DNA from: Candidatus Bathyarchaeota archaeon
GTDB lineage: Archaea > Thermoproteota > Bathyarchaeia > Bathyarchaeales > Bathycorpusculaceae
Reading direction: 5' to 3'
Assembly (NCBI GenBank): GCA_030626685.1
Contig: DAOUTL010000094.1
Location: 1 to 5,396, forward strand
DNA length: 5,396 nucleotides
Shown here: positions 5,194-5,396 of the stretch, piece by piece
Layout of the letters: the number at the start of each line of letters is the position of its first letter
Position numbering within the stretch: the first letter of the stretch is position 1
Made by a program: the position numbers and the translations under genes
The notes under the pieces: generated by a model
The model's database searches: none
Told to the model about the DNA's origin: nothing
The model's input: only the letters and a program-made list of their open reading frames with translations

Positions 5194-5197
5194 TAAA
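5190..5197 (-). promoter_or_regulatory. TATA box of the TasA-like gene
   Basis: The minus strand reads TTTATATT, preceded by AAAG as part of a possible BRE. A transcript start about 25 bp downstream would fall near 5167-5170, leaving a leader of 26-29 nt that includes the GGAG at 5151-5154. It is the best promoter candidate in the window. Confidence 0.55.
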
Positions 5198-5225
5198 CTT
5201 TATGGAACACTTTTCTATAATTATT

Positions 5226-5396
5226 TTATAAACGTTGTGTCATCCAGTTTTTTCTTCTTCCGCTTTTACGTGGTGGCTTTTTCCGTTTGAATTTGTCGAA
5301 GAGAATTAGTTTTCCTCCGCATTTGTTGCATGTTGCGTTTTTTGGTAGTACCTTGGCTGTGTGAAATATGTGTCGGCAAACTATGCAGCAGTATGC
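5226..5396 (-). CDS. Zinc-ribbon protein with basic tail, 5'-truncated
   Basis: The C-terminal 56 residues are visible; the start lies beyond the window edge. Two zinc knuckles are clear: CCIVC (C4-x2-C7, with C3 as an alternative) and CNKC (C23-x2-C26), spaced by 15 residues, followed by GG as in many zinc ribbons. The last 22 residues are strongly basic (KFKRKKPPRKSGRRKNW), which suggests nucleic-acid contact. This is a cytoplasmic protein of unknown specific role; small zinc-ribbon proteins of this kind are common in archaea and archaeal viruses and may be transcription factors or RNA-binding proteins. The TAA stop lies 84 nt before the start codon of the TasA-like gene, which has its own TATA box, so the two are probably separate units. 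No T-tract terminator was found right after the stop. It cannot be classified further without the missing N-terminus. Confidence 0.7.
   Translation of the reverse strand, partial: AYCCIVCRHIFHTAKVLPKNATCNKCGGKLILFDKFKRKKPPRKSGRRKNWMTQRL

Noticed and set aside
1..5396. tRNA, rRNA, CRISPR array or insertion sequence
   Set aside because: No cloverleaf-like segment, no regularly spaced repeats and no transposase motif or terminal inverted repeats were seen by eye.

Overview
The window looks like an archaeal chromosome segment, or an archaeal virus or provirus. The reasons are: a GGTGA Shine-Dalgarno close to one start; A/T-rich TATA-like boxes about 25-27 bp upstream of plausible transcript starts; T-tract rather than hairpin terminators; many secreted proteins dense in N-glycosylation sequons (N-x-S/T); and a short PadR-type regulator plus a small CxxC zinc-ribbon protein. 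Base composition and protein style recall uncultivated Thermoproteota (Bathyarchaeia-like) or methanogen-related Euryarchaeota, but I cannot fix the lineage.

Left half, plus strand (3-2375): three surface-protein genes in a tight row with gaps of 34 and 26 nt. The first is cut by the window edge and carries two Ig-like or carboxypeptidase-regulatory-like modules. The second is a beta-rich ectodomain behind an N-terminal membrane segment. The third has a signal or anchor segment, an ectodomain, a seven-proline hinge, a CARDB/Ig-like domain and a C-terminal membrane anchor. They converge on the minus-strand genes across a 26-bp T-rich spacer (2376-2401).

Right half, minus strand (2402-5396), in transcription order from right to left: the C-terminal part of a zinc-ribbon protein; a TasA/AbpA-like secreted filament subunit candidate with its own TATA box and an overlapping inverted repeat; a PadR-family winged-helix regulator; a small VanZ-like four-helix membrane protein; and a membrane-anchored, cysteine-rich sialidase-type beta-propeller. 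Each of the last four has its own spacer with a candidate promoter and/or T-tract terminator, so they look separately transcribed. Two spacers contain the same 13-bp A7-G5-A block (C5T7 on the coding strand), and the 130-bp spacer upstream of the propeller gene holds a perfect 18-bp palindrome and an 8-bp inverted repeat.

Taken together, five of the eight genes encode sequon-bearing extracellular proteins (adhesin, filament or spike-like), accompanied by a regulator that may control them. My best reading is a regulated cell-surface or virion-surface module. The link between the PadR protein and the inverted repeats is inference. No tRNA, rRNA, CRISPR array or insertion sequence was seen, and no gene-free stretch exceeds 130 bp.
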